From Verrucomicrobia bacterium Tous-C9LFEB (lineage in GTDB: Bacteria; Verrucomicrobiota; Verrucomicrobiia; Methylacidiphilales; UBA1321): DNA of 53,050 bases. The notes below the pieces were generated by a model. The model was not told where the DNA came from. It was given only the letters and a program-made list of their open reading frames with translations, and did no database searches. The stretch covers positions 1 to 53,050 of the forward strand of contig NEUU01000026.1 in the NCBI GenBank assembly GCA_002304345.1, written 5' to 3'. A program made the position numbers and the translations under genes. Positions 24,394 through 33,262 of this stretch are shown here, in pieces (position 1 is the first letter of the stretch; each line of letters starts with the position of its first letter).

Positions 24394-26109
24394 CTAAATC
24401 GTCCGCCCCGTCTGCCGAACCAGATCCTTGAACCACTTCAGGCAGGAACCCGTTTCGGGATGGGTCAGATAATCGTTCAGCGGCATATCGAGCCGCTTGC
24501 TCCAGTTCGCCTCGTTGCAGGAGCCCGGCAGATTGAACCGCTGTTCCGTGCCGAGGACGTCGGTCACCATAAAGACTGTCATGCAGCTCGGAGATTCGAG
24601 CAGCGCGCGAACAAAGGCCGCATGCAGCACTTCGTTCCAGACCTTCGGCGGATTCTTGTCGTCCAGCCCCAGCCAGCGCATCAGGCGCTGCACATCCAGC
24701 CACGCCTCGTGTCCATCGCGCCCGTGCCAGCGTTTGACCAGATCTTCAAAATAGGTAACGAGCGGCGCGTGATCGTGCGTGCCGTAGGTGGCCAGCGAAA
24801 GCACCGGATACGTCTCGCGCGGTTTGAACTCCCGATCCTCATCGCTGATGCGTTCGAAAATGGGAATGACAAAACCGGGAATACCCAGCTTTTGCAGCAA
24901 GGGTCGGACATACTTCGGCACCACGCCGAGGTCCTCAGCCACGACGCCGACTGATCCCGCCGCGTCGAGCACCATGCGCAGGAGTTCCTCGCCCTGGGCT
25001 TCATTGATCTTGGCAAACGACTCCGGTTCATCCGGGCCCGGCAGAAATTGCGGCAACCGGCCTTCGGTCATCGCCTTGACCTGCTCCGGCTGGAGGTCCA
25101 CGAATACGTGATTATCCTTCGGCAGCCACGGGAACGAATAGATGCGGAAAAAGCCCAGTACGTGATCGATCCGGAAATCGTGGAAACACGCCGAGATCAG
25201 CCGCACGCGTTGCCGCCACCAGGCGAAATTCTCCGCGCGATGCGCGTCCCAATGATAGAGCGGGATGCCCCAGTTCTGACCCCATCGCGTCGTGAACTTG
25301 TCCGTCTCAAAGAACGGTTCGGGCGGCGCGCCCCCCGACCATGTCAGGTCAAACAAACCCCGGTACGCCCACACGTCCGCACCATAGCGGCTCACTCCGA
25401 ACGGCATGTCGCCCATGAGGCGCACTCCCTTGGAATCAGCATAGGCGCGAACCGCGGCCCACTGCCGGTACGCCACCCATTGGGTGTAGGCAAAAAAATC
25501 ACGGATGCGTTCCAGCTCATCCCGCTGCTCGTTCGATTCCAGCCACGCCAACGCCGCCGCGTAATCCTGGTGCTCCGGCTTCCACTCGATCCAGTGGGCG
25601 TTGCCTTCGTATTCATTGACCAACGCACGGAACAACGTGTAAGCGGGCAACCACGATTCATTGGCCGAGATGAAGGCGATGAATTCCTCCGCAAGGGGAG
25701 TGTTCGCTTCCAGTTCGCGGCTCTCGAATTCCGAAAATGCGGCCGCGAGCAAATCGAGCTTCAAGGACTTCACGCGCGGGTAATCGACCGCGCCCAGACG
25801 CAATTCAGCCGCCAGCGTCACGGGGGCGAGTTGCTCCAGCACTTCGCTCGTCAGTCCCGGCACTTCCTCCGGTGTCATCGTGAGCAATTCCGGCGCGAGC
25901 GCGACAGAGCTGATCGCGTTGTAGGGACTGTTGTCGCCGCCGGTCTCGTTGATGGGCAGTACTTGCAAAATGCCCAATCCCTGATTGGCGCAAAAATCAA
26001 TGGCCTCGCGCATCGCGAGTGTGTCACCAATCCCGAGGTCACTCGGGTGACGCAAAGCAAAGACAGGGAGGAGCAATCCAGCAACTCGGCGCGTGGCATC
26101 GATAGGCAT
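24394..26109 (-). CDS. malQ: 4-alpha-glucanotransferase (amylomaltase, GH77)
   Basis: 571 residues of the plain GH77 type without extra N-terminal domains. It transfers glucan segments between maltooligosaccharides in the cytoplasm. The N-terminus has the family start GLLLPVFALRHPSDLGIGD and LPINETGGDNSPYNAIS. The catalytic nucleophile is Asp315 (FRIDHVLGF), the acid/base is Glu392 (VAEDLGVV) and the transition-state Asp446 lies in YGTHDHAPL. LFDLTWSGGAPP is the acceptor-loop region. It heads a two-gene unit with the HAD gene and complements glgP at 2.4-5 kb by disproportionating short glucans. AGGGG is close to the ATG. Confidence 0.93.
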   Translation of the reverse strand: MPIDATRRVAGLLLPVFALRHPSDLGIGDTLAMREAIDFCANQGLGILQVLPINETGGDNSPYNAISSVALAPELLTMTPEEVPGLTSEVLEQLAPVTLAAELRLGAVDYPRVKSLKLDLLAAAFSEFESRELEANTPLAEEFIAFISANESWLPAYTLFRALVNEYEGNAHWIEWKPEHQDYAAALAWLESNEQRDELERIRDFFAYTQWVAYRQWAAVRAYADSKGVRLMGDMPFGVSRYGADVWAYRGLFDLTWSGGAPPEPFFETDKFTTRWGQNWGIPLYHWDAHRAENFAWWRQRVRLISACFHDFRIDHVLGFFRIYSFPWLPKDNHVFVDLQPEQVKAMTEGRLPQFLPGPDEPESFAKINEAQGEELLRMVLDAAGSVGVVAEDLGVVPKYVRPLLQKLGIPGFVIPIFERISDEDREFKPRETYPVLSLATYGTHDHAPLVTYFEDLVKRWHGRDGHEAWLDVQRLMRWLGLDDKNPPKVWNEVLHAAFVRALLESPSCMTVFMVTDVLGTEQRFNLPGSCNEANWSKRLDMPLNDYLTHPETGSCLKWFKDLVRQTGRTI

Positions 26110-26198
26110 ACCCCTGTTCTACAGAGAGATAGGGCGCGTGCAATACCAGAGTCAGCCGAAAAATCACTTTCTGCGCCGAAGAAATACGTGCCGCCGAC

Positions 26199-27083
26199 CT
26201 ACGACCGCCACCGGGCCAAAGACTCCTCATGCAGATGTTTCGGTTTGAGGAGCCGAATCAAAATCCCGTACCGGGGCGAAAAAAGATAGCTCGCCAACAG
26301 GAAAAGTCCCAGCACCAGCACAATGGCCGGGCCCGATCCGATATTGGTCCAATACGAAATGAGCAGACCCGCGCAACTCCCGATCATGCCGATCACGCCG
26401 CCCCCCCACGCCATCGCGTCAAAGGAATCGCACCATAGATAAACCGTCGCTCCCGGCAACACGAGCAGCCCCAGCGACAGCACCACGCCGACCGCTTGCA
26501 GCGAAGAAATCATCGCCAGCACCATCAGGATCATCAGAAGGTACAACAACCGCGTCACTGGTACGCCCTGCGACTTCGCCACCGTGGCATCGAAAAGCGT
26601 GAGCAGCAGCGCCCGCTGCTGGCTGATCAGCACCAGCAACGTCAACGCGCTGATCCCATAGCTGATCCACAAGTCGAGATCGGTCAGCCCCAGAATATTG
26701 CCGAAGAGAAAGTGATGCAGATCGACCCGCACCCGGGAGTAATTCAACAGCAGAATACCGAGCGCAAACGCAATGGTATACAGCGCCGCAATCGCCGTGT
26801 CGTCCTTCAGGCGCGAACTGCGGGAAAGAAGCTGACCGCCCAGCGCGACCATCGCCGCCGCGCTCACGGCGCCAAAAAACAAGCCCATCGGCGCGAGGCC
26901 AAAAAAAATCGCCCCGATCGCCAGTCCCGGCAGCAGCGAATGCGACAGCGCATCGGCCAACAGCGCCATGCGCCTCAGCACAATGAACGCGCTGAGAAAG
27001 CCGTTGGTGAAGCCGATCAGGATGCAACCGAGCAACGCCCGCTGCATGAATTCAAAATGGAAGGGGTCAAGAATCCAGCGCAT
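26199..27083 (-). CDS. znuB: Metal ABC transporter permease (ABC-3 family, ZnuB/MntB type)
   Basis: 294 residues with about eight hydrophobic segments. The family features are FLSAFIVLRRMALLADALSHS with a conserved Asp-Ala-Leu-Ser-His near 45, and LQAVGVVLSLGLLVLPGA around 200. It forms the membrane channel for zinc, manganese or iron import. The start overlaps the end of the ATPase gene by 17 nt. The C-terminus has several His and Lys residues. The metal is inferred from the His-rich binding protein in the same operon. Confidence 0.87.
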   Translation of the reverse strand: MRWILDPFHFEFMQRALLGCILIGFTNGFLSAFIVLRRMALLADALSHSLLPGLAIGAIFFGLAPMGLFFGAVSAAAMVALGGQLLSRSSRLKDDTAIAALYTIAFALGILLLNYSRVRVDLHHFLFGNILGLTDLDLWISYGISALTLLVLISQQRALLLTLFDATVAKSQGVPVTRLLYLLMILMVLAMISSLQAVGVVLSLGLLVLPGATVYLWCDSFDAMAWGGGVIGMIGSCAGLLISYWTNIGSGPAIVLVLGLFLLASYLFSPRYGILIRLLKPKHLHEESLARWRS

Positions 27084-27831
27084 GGGAATGGGGATGTTGA
27101 TGAGGACCAGTGAAAATTTCCGTCGCGAATGCCTTGTCGATCCACTCGGGCTTGAACATCGCTTCGACCGAACCTTCGGCGACCAGTTCGCCGTTGAGCA
27201 AAATCACGTGACTGAACAGCTCCGCCACGTTGCCGAGATTATGGTGCGAGACGATCACGAGCTTGCCCTCGCGGCTGAGCTGGCGCAACGACTCCGCCAG
27301 ATCGTGCTGGGCGTTCTTGTCGAGACCCTCGAAGGGTTCATCGAGCAAATAGACATGCGCCTGCTGCGCCCAAGAACGGGCCAGGAAAGCGCGTTGTTGC
27401 TGACCTCCACTCAACGCTTTGATCTGACGCCCGGCGAGATCGGTCAGGTGCAACGTCGCGAGGGCTTGGTCCACAATCTCCGCATCGCGTTTGGAGAACG
27501 GCTTCCAGTTGCCGAGATGCGCATAGCGGCCCATTTCCACCAGTCCGCGCACCGTGATGGGAAAATCCCAGTCGACCTGTTCGCGTTGCGGCAGATAACT
27601 GATCTCGCGCGGAATCGCCTGGGGACTCTGGCCATGCAGCCGAATCGTCCCGGTTTCGATGGGAACCAGTCCCGCCACCGCTTTCAGGAAAGTCGTTTTG
27701 CCCGCGCCGTTCGGTCCCAATAACGCCACGCAATCGCCGCAGCGCAGATTCAGGCTGATATGATGCAGCACCGGCACGCGGTCGTAGCTGACCGTGAGAT
27801 TGCTGATTTCGAGTGAATGCGATGCGTTCAT
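27067..27831 (-). CDS. znuC: Metal ABC transporter ATP-binding protein (ZnuC/MntA type)
   Basis: About 254 residues from the ATG at 27831, which overlaps the stop of the upstream small gene (ATGA) and follows GGGGGTG. The open frame extends to 27915, but those residues lack ABC character. Walker A is GPNGAGKT (39-46), the Q-loop Gln82 lies in LPQREQVDWDFP, the signature is LSGGQ (140-144) and Walker B is VYLLDEP (160-166). A D-loop and switch His (VSHHN) follow. The sequence LPQREQVDWDFPITV is the pattern of the zinc/manganese family. It powers import through the ABC-3 permease. Confidence 0.9.
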   Translation of the reverse strand: MNASHSLEISNLTVSYDRVPVLHHISLNLRCGDCVALLGPNGAGKTTFLKAVAGLVPIETGTIRLHGQSPQAIPREISYLPQREQVDWDFPITVRGLVEMGRYAHLGNWKPFSKRDAEIVDQALATLHLTDLAGRQIKALSGGQQQRAFLARSWAQQAHVYLLDEPFEGLDKNAQHDLAESLRQLSREGKLVIVSHHNLGNVAELFSHVILLNGELVAEGSVEAMFKPEWIDKAFATEIFTGPHQHPHSHALDS

Positions 27832-28271
27832 TTCACCCCCACCGTGTCTTCCACATCGCCCTGCCCCCAGAACGTGTTTTCGGCCAGCTTTTGACCCGAC
27901 TCCACATCTCGGCACACCACCCGCACTGCCGTGGGAGTGCCCTTGTTCTTCCAGTGAACACGCACAATCCAGTCCTCGCCTGCCGCCGGTAAATTCAAAC
28001 CAATTTCACACTTGGCATCACTCCCGCGCACAATCCCTTTCACCGACGGCCCCGAGCCGGTCACAATCTCGTAATCCGCCGAAGCCGGGCTCACCGTCAA
28101 CTCGACCCTCACCTTGCGCAAGGCCACAGCCGGTGCCGGGCTGACCGCTTCGGTCGCGGGTGTCGCGCTAGCTGCAGCCAGCGCTGGATGCGTGACGTTC
28201 CACACCCCAATCGCGGCAATGGCCAGCGCGGCGCTCATGATGAGAAGTCGGATAACAGGAATGCTTTGCAT
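27828..28271 (-). CDS. Small exported protein in the metal-import operon
   Basis: 147 residues with a hydrophobic N-terminal segment (about 8-32) ending in ALAAAS, a likely signal peptide or anchor. The mature part (about 50-147) is rich in beta-forming residues and Val/Thr, reading RKVRVELTVSPASADYEIVTG and DWIVRVHWKNKG. I do not recognise the family. It lies between the binding-protein and ATPase genes, 33 nt after one and overlapping the other by 4 nt. It is therefore translated with the transporter and may serve metal delivery in the periplasm (inference). It has two cysteines and few His, so it does not look like a typical metallochaperone. Confidence 0.75.
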   Translation of the reverse strand: MQSIPVIRLLIMSAALAIAAIGVWNVTHPALAAASATPATEAVSPAPAVALRKVRVELTVSPASADYEIVTGSGPSVKGIVRGSDAKCEIGLNLPAAGEDWIVRVHWKNKGTPTAVRVVCRDVESGQKLAENTFWGQGDVEDTVGVK

Positions 28272-28304
28272 GAATCGGAAACGGTAGCCTACAACCCGCC
28301 GCCT

Positions 28305-29210
28305 TTATTTCAAGGCATTCACAATGGTCGTGATATTATGCCGAACCATTCCCTCGTACGTCCCCGAGTCGCCCGTGCCCAGCCCGTCCGCGCACAGCTC
28401 GCCGCCCACCTTCGCACCAGTTTCGCGGGTAATCTCCGCGATCACCTTGGGATTCTCCGTGGTCTCGAAGAAGATCGCTTTGACCTTCTGCGCCTTCACC
28501 GTCTTGATCAGATCCGCAATCTTCTTCGATGACGGTTGATCCTGCGAACTGATCCCGGCGATGCTGTAAATTGTGAAACCAAATTCGTGCGCCAAATATT
28601 GGAACGCGTCATGCGAGGTCACCAGCTTGCGTTGATCGCGCGGCAATGATGCCACCTGCAGCTTGGCCCACTTGGCCAATGCCTCCAGCCGCACTTGATA
28701 GTCCCCCGCCCGCTTGGCGAAATAGGCCTTGTCTGCCGGGGAAAGCTCGCTCAAAGCCTTTTCCACCACCGTGACGGCCTGACTCACGTTGGCGATGCTG
28801 TGAAACCAGTGCGGGTCCTGCTCCGATTCCCCGTCGTGATGATCATGTCCCGCCCCCTCTTCCTCGTGCGCCAGCTTCAACGGCGGGAGTTTTAAGCGAT
28901 TACCCACCTCGATCCACTTTGCCTTGCCACCGGAACTTGTCTCCAGCTTCGACAAATAGCCCTCCATGCCCAACCCGCTTGCCAAGACCAGATCCGCCTC
29001 CGCGATCTTCTTCAGATCGGCCGGGCTCGGCTGAAAATCGTGCGGGTCCACGCCCGGCTTCACCAGCCCGGTCACCGTCACCTTGTCGCCACCCACCTCG
29101 CGAGCCACATCCGTCAGAATCGTCGACAGCGACGCGACCTTCACCGGAGCCGCCCAAGCCGGGGAAATCACCAGGACCAATACAGAAAACGCAACGAGAA
29201 TCGATTTCAT
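28305..29210 (-). CDS. znuA: Zinc/manganese ABC transporter substrate-binding protein (ZnuA type)
   Basis: 301 residues with a signal peptide cleaved after about AWA (18-20). Family metal ligands can be placed at His57 (VDPHDFQP), His134 (DPHWFHS), His200 (VTSHDAF) and an acidic residue near FFETTENP. The region 115-125 (HEEEGAGHDHH) is the His/acidic mobile loop that favours zinc. It captures metal in the periplasm and hands it to the permease. It is the first gene of the four-gene operon. A palindrome overlaps the probable promoter just upstream. The metal could also be manganese, but the His loop argues for zinc. Confidence 0.9.
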   Translation of the reverse strand: MKSILVAFSVLVLVISPAWAAPVKVASLSTILTDVAREVGGDKVTVTGLVKPGVDPHDFQPSPADLKKIAEADLVLASGLGMEGYLSKLETSSGGKAKWIEVGNRLKLPPLKLAHEEEGAGHDHHDGESEQDPHWFHSIANVSQAVTVVEKALSELSPADKAYFAKRAGDYQVRLEALAKWAKLQVASLPRDQRKLVTSHDAFQYLAHEFGFTIYSIAGISSQDQPSSKKIADLIKTVKAQKVKAIFFETTENPKVIAEITRETGAKVGGELCADGLGTGDSGTYEGMVRHNITTIVNALK

Positions 29211-29241
29211 GAAGACTACCTATAACAACTCATTTCCAATA

Positions 29242-29256
29242 TGCAAGTAACTTGCA
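29242..29256. promoter_or_regulatory. Operator-like palindrome upstream of znuA
   Basis: TGCAAGT-A-ACTTGCA is a perfect 7+1+7 inverted repeat 32 bp before the znuA start. On the minus strand it overlaps a possible -35 (TTGCAT) that is 16 bp from TATAGG (29219-29224). A Fur/Zur- or DtxR-family metal repressor site is the natural inference. No regulator gene is nearby. The same gap also serves the divergent prs gene, and it contains a small hairpin CCAGCG/CGCTGG at 29330-29344. Confidence 0.5.
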
Positions 29257-29420
29257 AATAAAAAATAATCCCCGTAGCATGAGTATTGTTTTCAGACGAT
29301 TTTTAGCTCAGGCGTCAGCGTTACTGGGTCCAGCGTCACGCTGGTCCCCTCTCTCATGCACCCTTCCCGTGCACGTTTATCCTTGCCCTTAACCCCTGCT
29401 TTTTAGACACTAAACAAACC

Positions 29421-30383
29421 ATGGATTCTACTCTCAAAATTTTCTCCGGCTCCGCCAATCGCCCGTTGGCTGAAGCCATTGCCAAGTATCTCGGCACGAG
29501 CGTGAGCGACGCGACTGTCACCACCTTCCCGGACGGGGAAACCTTCGTGAAGATCAACGAGAATATTCGTGGCCGCGACATCTTCATCGTTCAGCCCACT
29601 GCGCCGCCCACCAATCACAATCTGATGGAACTCCTCATCATGATTGACGCCGCCCGCCGCGCCAGCGCCAAGCGCATTACCGCCGTCGTTCCCTTCTACG
29701 GTTACGCCCGTCAGGATCGCAAGGATCAACCTCGCGTGCCGATCACGGCCAAGCTCGTCGCCAATCTCCTCGTCGCCAGCGGTGCCAATCGCGTGCTCTG
29801 CATGGACCTGCACGCCCAGCAGATTCAGGGTTTCTTCGACATCCCCGTGGATCACCTTTACGCCGCGCCGGTGCTTTATCGCTATCTCGCGACCAAGAAT
29901 CTCAGCAACCTCGTCGTCGTCTCTCCGGACGTCGGCGGCATGAAGATGGCCTCGGCCTATTCCCAGCTCCTCGGAGCCGGACTCGCCATCGTGGCCAAGC
30001 GCCGCGTCAGCGCCACCAAGACGGAAGCCCTCTACGTCGTCGGCGACGTCAAGGACAAGGACGTTCTCCTCGTCGATGACTTGACCGAGACCGCCGGCAC
30101 GCTCACCTCCGCCGCCCGCATCGTCAAAGCGCACGGCGCCAAGACGGTCATCGCCGGTGTCTCCCACGCCATTTTGAGCGACCTCGCCGTGGAACGCCTC
30201 AAGGGTTGTCCCGAACTCGACGAACTCATCACCACCAACAGCACCCCGGTCCGCGAAATTCCCGGCGTCAAGATCACCGTCCTCAGCGTGGCCGACATGC
30301 TGGGCGAAGCGATCAAGCGCATTTACTACAGCGAATCGGTGAGCTCGCTGTTCGAGATCAACGGCAACCAGATCAAAAACTAG
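29421..30383 (+). CDS. prs: Ribose-phosphate pyrophosphokinase (PRPP synthetase)
   Basis: 320 residues, normal length. It makes 5-phosphoribosyl 1-diphosphate from ribose 5-phosphate and ATP for nucleotide, His and Trp synthesis in the cytoplasm. Key regions are FSGSANRPLAEAIA at the start, the flexible ATP-side loop YGYARQDRKDQPR (near 93-105), CMDLHAQQIQGFFDIPVDHL and the PRPP-binding loop LLVDDLTETAGTL (near 213-225). The PRPP loop has ET where many enzymes have DT, a minor change. It stands divergent to the zinc operon and precedes the glycosyltransferase cluster by 99 nt. Confidence 0.95.
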   Translation: MDSTLKIFSGSANRPLAEAIAKYLGTSVSDATVTTFPDGETFVKINENIRGRDIFIVQPTAPPTNHNLMELLIMIDAARRASAKRITAVVPFYGYARQDRKDQPRVPITAKLVANLLVASGANRVLCMDLHAQQIQGFFDIPVDHLYAAPVLYRYLATKNLSNLVVVSPDVGGMKMASAYSQLLGAGLAIVAKRRVSATKTEALYVVGDVKDKDVLLVDDLTETAGTLTSAARIVKAHGAKTVIAGVSHAILSDLAVERLKGCPELDELITTNSTPVREIPGVKITVLSVADMLGEAIKRIYYSESVSSLFEINGNQIKN

Positions 30384-30482
30384 CAGGGCCAATCCCTGCA
30401 CTCCTGCACCCGTGCGTGCGGTTCGCGAAGCTCAACCTCGCCCCGCACGCCGGATCAGTGACAGCCCTCGGTATTTGTCATC

Positions 30483-31691
30483 GTGAAAATTTGCGACCTC
30501 ACCCAATTCTATTCGCCGGTCAGTGGCGGGGTGAAGCGCTATATCACGGAAAAGCGCCGCTACATCGCGCTGCACACCACGGACGAGCACTACCTCATCG
30601 TCCCCGGTGAAACCACCCGCCACTCCACCGAGGGTCGGCTTCACACCCTCACCATTCAATCCCCGCGCCTCGATCGCACCTCGCGCTATCGCCTGCTCCT
30701 CAACACGCGGCTCGTGCGCGATTTTCTCGACGACATCCGCCCCGACGTCATCGAATCCGGCGACCCCTATCATCTCGCGTGGTCCGCGCAACGGGCGGGA
30801 CGTGAACTCCACATTCCCGTCTTCGGCTTCTACCACTCTCACTTTCCCGAGGCCTACCTGCGTACGGTCCTCAAATACGGCGGCTCGTGGCTGCGCGATG
30901 CCGTCATGGCCTACGCGCAGGATTACATCGTCAAACTCTACAGCCAGTTTCACCACACACTCGTCCCGTCCGATCACTTGCGCGATCTCTTGATCCGCTG
31001 GGGCGTCGACAACGCCGTGACACTCAAGCTCGGCGTCGACATCGAAAAATTCTGCCCCGGCCCCTCCGACACCGAACTCCGCAAGCAGCTCGGCATTCCG
31101 TCCGACGCCTTTGTCCTGCTCTACGTGGGCCGTCTCTCCGGCGAAAAGAACATTCCCGTTTTGCTGAATGCGTTTCGTCACCTGAACGAAAAGCATCCCG
31201 GCAAGTTCCACCTCGTCATCATCGGCGACGGCCCGCTGCGCCGGCTCCTGCCCGACGTCCGCCACGAAACCAACGCGCTTACCTGGCGTCACTACCTCAA
31301 CGACAACGCCGCCCTCGCCCGCTACTACCGCATGGCCAACCTCTTCGTCCATCCCGGCGTCTGCGAAACGTTTGGCCTTGTCGTGCTCGAAGCCCAGGCC
31401 TGCGGCTGTCCCGCGGTCGGCATTCGCGGCAGCTACATGGATGCCAATGTCATGGTCGGTCTCGATCAATGGGCCGACAAAAACGAACCCGTCGCGCTTG
31501 CCGATGCCATCGTACGCATGAGCCGCCTCGATCTCCCCACACTCGGCCGACAAGCCTCCGCCGCCGTACACGACAAGTTCAGTTGGACTCGAGTCTTCCA
31601 CGAGCAATGGGCCTACTACACCGCCGCGCACGAACAGGACGCCCATCCCGTTTATTACGGTAAATCCTTTGCCACGTCCGCATCCCATTAA
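30483..31691 (+). CDS. Glycosyltransferase family 4
   Basis: 402 residues, a GT-B retaining glycosyltransferase. The N-terminal acceptor half has FYSPVSGGVKRYI (8-20). The donor half has the LLYVGRLSGEKN phosphate-binding turn and the E(x7)E motif CETFGLVVLEAQACGCP. The family uses nucleotide-sugar donors to glycosylate lipids, inositol phosphates or glycans. It begins the five-gene run continuing with GNAT, deacetylase, PHP-GT4 and GT2. Only 6 nt separate it from the next gene. The acceptor cannot be read directly. Proteins of this type include PimB-, MshA- and BshA-like enzymes. It is cytoplasmic, with no signal or membrane helix. Confidence 0.87.
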   Translation: MKICDLTQFYSPVSGGVKRYITEKRRYIALHTTDEHYLIVPGETTRHSTEGRLHTLTIQSPRLDRTSRYRLLLNTRLVRDFLDDIRPDVIESGDPYHLAWSAQRAGRELHIPVFGFYHSHFPEAYLRTVLKYGGSWLRDAVMAYAQDYIVKLYSQFHHTLVPSDHLRDLLIRWGVDNAVTLKLGVDIEKFCPGPSDTELRKQLGIPSDAFVLLYVGRLSGEKNIPVLLNAFRHLNEKHPGKFHLVIIGDGPLRRLLPDVRHETNALTWRHYLNDNAALARYYRMANLFVHPGVCETFGLVVLEAQACGCPAVGIRGSYMDANVMVGLDQWADKNEPVALADAIVRMSRLDLPTLGRQASAAVHDKFSWTRVFHEQWAYYTAAHEQDAHPVYYGKSFATSASH

Positions 31692-31697
31692 ACTTCC

Positions 31698-32444
31698 ATG
31701 AGCGAACGCGCCCCCTTCACTGTCCGCTTCTACGAACCCCGCGACCGCGCCGCCGTCCGCCGCATCTGCTGTCAGACCGGCTATCTTGGCACGCCGATTG
31801 ATCCCGTTTTCGAGGATTACGAACTCTTCGCCGACTACCTCACCAGCTACTACACGGACGTCGAACCCGAGCACACCGTCGTTCTTGAAATCGACGGCGA
31901 GATCAAAGGCTACGTCATGGGCTGCCTCCACCCCGGAAAACACAGCCGCTACGAAGCCTGGCATAACGTCGTCCTCGCCCTCACCGGCGCGTGGCGTTAC
32001 TTCACCCGGCCCTACAACGCCGCCACCCGCCGCTACGTGAAGTGGATCATCCGGAACAGCCGCAAGGAAATGCCGGTCACGCCGAAGAACACGCCCCACT
32101 TCCATTTCAACGTCGTCCCCGAAGCACGCAAAATCGCCCACACCGCCGCCGCGTTGCAAAAACTCCTCGAACGCTTCCACGAAAAAGGCGCGAAAGCCAT
32201 CTATGCGCAAATGGTGCAGTATGAGGACCGCCGCAGTTCGCGCATGTTCGAACACTACGGTTTCCAATCTCTCGGCTGCGTGGAAGTCACCAAATTCCGC
32301 GAAGTCTATCCCAAGAAGATTTTCCTCCACACGATCCTCAAGGATCTGACGCAGAATCCGAATCTCTACGGACTCGACCTCGCCCGCGAACGCAAGAAGC
32401 AGGCGCGTGCGGCCACTCCGACAACCGAGTCTCCTGCGGCCTAA
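31698..32444 (+). CDS. GNAT-family acetyltransferase
   Basis: 248 residues. The N-terminal part FYEPRDRAAVRRICCQTGYL and HTVVLEIDGEIKGYVMG are the first strands of the GNAT fold. The stretch NTPHFHFNVVPEARKI, with the following helix containing KLLERFHEKGAKAIYAQ, corresponds to the acetyl-CoA binding motif A region, though the usual QxxGxG/A is not evident. SRMFEHYGFQSLG is the typical GNAT C-terminal strand. The basic tail is probably disordered. The gene sits between a GT4 and a DUF2334 deacetylase, which suggests that it N-acylates an amino sugar made in the cluster (inference). Confidence 0.75.
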   Translation: MSERAPFTVRFYEPRDRAAVRRICCQTGYLGTPIDPVFEDYELFADYLTSYYTDVEPEHTVVLEIDGEIKGYVMGCLHPGKHSRYEAWHNVVLALTGAWRYFTRPYNAATRRYVKWIIRNSRKEMPVTPKNTPHFHFNVVPEARKIAHTAAALQKLLERFHEKGAKAIYAQMVQYEDRRSSRMFEHYGFQSLGCVEVTKFREVYPKKIFLHTILKDLTQNPNLYGLDLARERKKQARAATPTTESPAA

Positions 32445-32503
32445 AATCGCGCGCCTTTTCCCTTGATCGACGGGCGATAAAAGCGGTTAATGAATAACCT
32501 CCC

Positions 32504-33262
32504 ATGTCGCACCACGCCCGCCACCTCATCGTCTCGCTGCACGACGCCCATCCCGGATCGTGGACGGACATCGAGGCACAGCTCCAGTTCCTCGCCGAGC
32601 TTGGCGTCAATCGTTGCAGCATTCTCCTCGTTCCCGAATTTCATCATGAACACGGCGCGGACGGCTGGACCGACTCCATCGCCGCTTCTCTTCGCGTCCG
32701 GCAGGAAGCCGGTTACGATCTCGTATTGCACGGTTACTATCATGATCGACAGGGGCAGTCCGACACGCTCTCGAATGTCTTTTGGACCCGGCTCTACACC
32801 AACCACGAAGCCGAGTTCCTCGACCTGCCTGACATCGAGGCCAAGCTTCGGCTCCATCGCGGACTCGAACTCTTCCAGCAAAAAGGCTGGCAGGCCAACG
32901 GCTTCATCGCACCCGCGTGGCTCATGTCGCCCACCCTGCCCGCGCTGCTGCGCCGCGTGGGATTTCGCTACACGAATCGTTTGACGGAAATATTACCGTT
33001 CGGTGACAACCCCGCGACCTCCGCGCCGATTCCCTCGCAATCGCTCTGCTACAGCACCCGCGCTGCGTGGCGTCGTGTCGTCTCCTTGCGCTGGAATCAA
33101 TACCTGTTCGGACGTCTGCGGCAGACCCCGCTCATGCGCCTCAGCCTGCATCCGCACGATCTCCACTTCGCGCCAATCCGGCAACAAATCGCCGGATTCG
33201 TGAAAACAGCCTTGCATGAGGGCTTTCAACCGACTACTTACGCCGGATATGTTGCGCGTTGA
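32504..33262 (+). CDS. DUF2334-type polysaccharide deacetylase-like protein
   Basis: 252 residues. The start HLIVSLHDAHPGSW has the metal-binding Asp pair position of carbohydrate esterase 4-like enzymes. LLVPEFHHEHG supplies further His ligands, DLVLHGYYHDR (about 75-85) is the second motif and FIAPAWLMSP the third. The predicted reaction is removal of an acetyl group from an N-acetyl sugar. It has no clear signal peptide, so action on a cytoplasmic intermediate is likely. The gene ends inside the next one (14-nt overlap with the chosen start of the PHP-GT4 gene), indicating coupled translation. Confidence 0.8.
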   Translation: MSHHARHLIVSLHDAHPGSWTDIEAQLQFLAELGVNRCSILLVPEFHHEHGADGWTDSIAASLRVRQEAGYDLVLHGYYHDRQGQSDTLSNVFWTRLYTNHEAEFLDLPDIEAKLRLHRGLELFQQKGWQANGFIAPAWLMSPTLPALLRRVGFRYTNRLTEILPFGDNPATSAPIPSQSLCYSTRAAWRRVVSLRWNQYLFGRLRQTPLMRLSLHPHDLHFAPIRQQIAGFVKTALHEGFQPTTYAGYVAR

